Source: Desulfobacteraceae bacterium
Lineage (GTDB): Bacteria > Desulfobacterota > Desulfobacteria > Desulfobacterales > Desulfosalsimonadaceae
Direction: 5' to 3'
NCBI GenBank assembly: GCA_003551985.1
Contig: PUOB01000372.1
Coordinates: 1-6,369, forward strand
DNA length: 6,369 nucleotides
A program made the translations under genes and the position numbers. Shown in pieces: positions 6,353 through 6,369 of this stretch. Position 1 is the first letter of the stretch, and each line of letters opens with the position of its first letter. The notes below the pieces were generated by a model, which was given only the letters and a program-made list of their open reading frames with translations, did no database searches and was not told where the DNA came from.

Positions 6353-6369
6353 TTGCACAAGCCTTGATC
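6353..6369. repeat. Compound tandem repeat, unit 3 (cut by window edge)
   Basis: TTGCACAAGCCTTGATC repeats the start of unit 2 (6173-6189) exactly, showing that the array continues beyond the window. Confidence 0.75.

Larger units (their letters stand above)
5956..6369. other. Non-coding repeat region, no gene
   Basis: These 414 bases hold no supportable gene on either strand. They consist of the large palindrome and the tandem compound repeat described separately, and continue past the right edge. A short ATG-initiated reading frame in each repeat unit (at 6113 and 6266, reading MKRRGIRM then stop) is only eight codons and has no Shine-Dalgarno, so it is not called. Confidence 0.75.

Noticed and set aside
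5954..6369. Integron attC sites or a CRISPR array
   Set aside because: The AAC/GTT core motifs are in the wrong orientation for attC, no cassette genes are present, and there are no short regular repeats with unique spacers.

Overview
The window is GC-rich, tightly packed bacterial DNA with four genes, all on the + strand. They are followed by about 400 bases of non-coding repeats running off the right end. Gene content suggests an anaerobe of the Desulfobacterota (sulfate-reducer-like). It has a heterodisulfide-reductase-type electron-transfer pair next to sulfonucleotide genes, and repeat-rich intergenic DNA. The taxonomy is inference; no rRNA or other marker is present.

Region 1 (2-3241) holds an HdrA-like iron-sulfur flavoprotein, cut by the left edge, with a C-terminal MvhD/FlpD domain. 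Eighteen bases on comes an HdrC/HdrD-like protein with two [4Fe-4S] motifs and one CCG cysteine domain. Neither has visible membrane segments, so they look like a soluble Hdr-type electron-transfer or bifurcation module.

Region 2 (3242-3339) is a 98-base gap largely filled by a 55-bp double hairpin. A terminator-like hairpin lies just inside the annotated start of the next gene.

Region 3 (3340-5955) is a two-gene unit separated by 3 bases: a CysQ-type 3'(2'),5'-bisphosphate nucleotidase, then a 570-residue ATP sulfurylase/APS kinase fusion. The kinase half looks intact. The sulfurylase half has lost both histidines of its HxxH motif and the arginine of its GRDHAG motif. The pair therefore looks more like a PAPS-making (APS kinase) and PAP-clearing (CysQ) unit than a self-sufficient sulfate-activation pathway.

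Region 4 (5956-6369) has no gene. It starts with a 126-base near-perfect palindrome that overlaps the stop codon of the fusion gene. This runs into a tandem compound repeat (units of 132 and 180 bases, a third begun) that carries the same GGGCGAA/TTCGCCC hairpins found before cysQ.

The main oddities are the degenerate sulfurylase active site, the two-module HdrA-like protein, and the layered hairpin family, in which one stem carries a paired (compensatory) base change.
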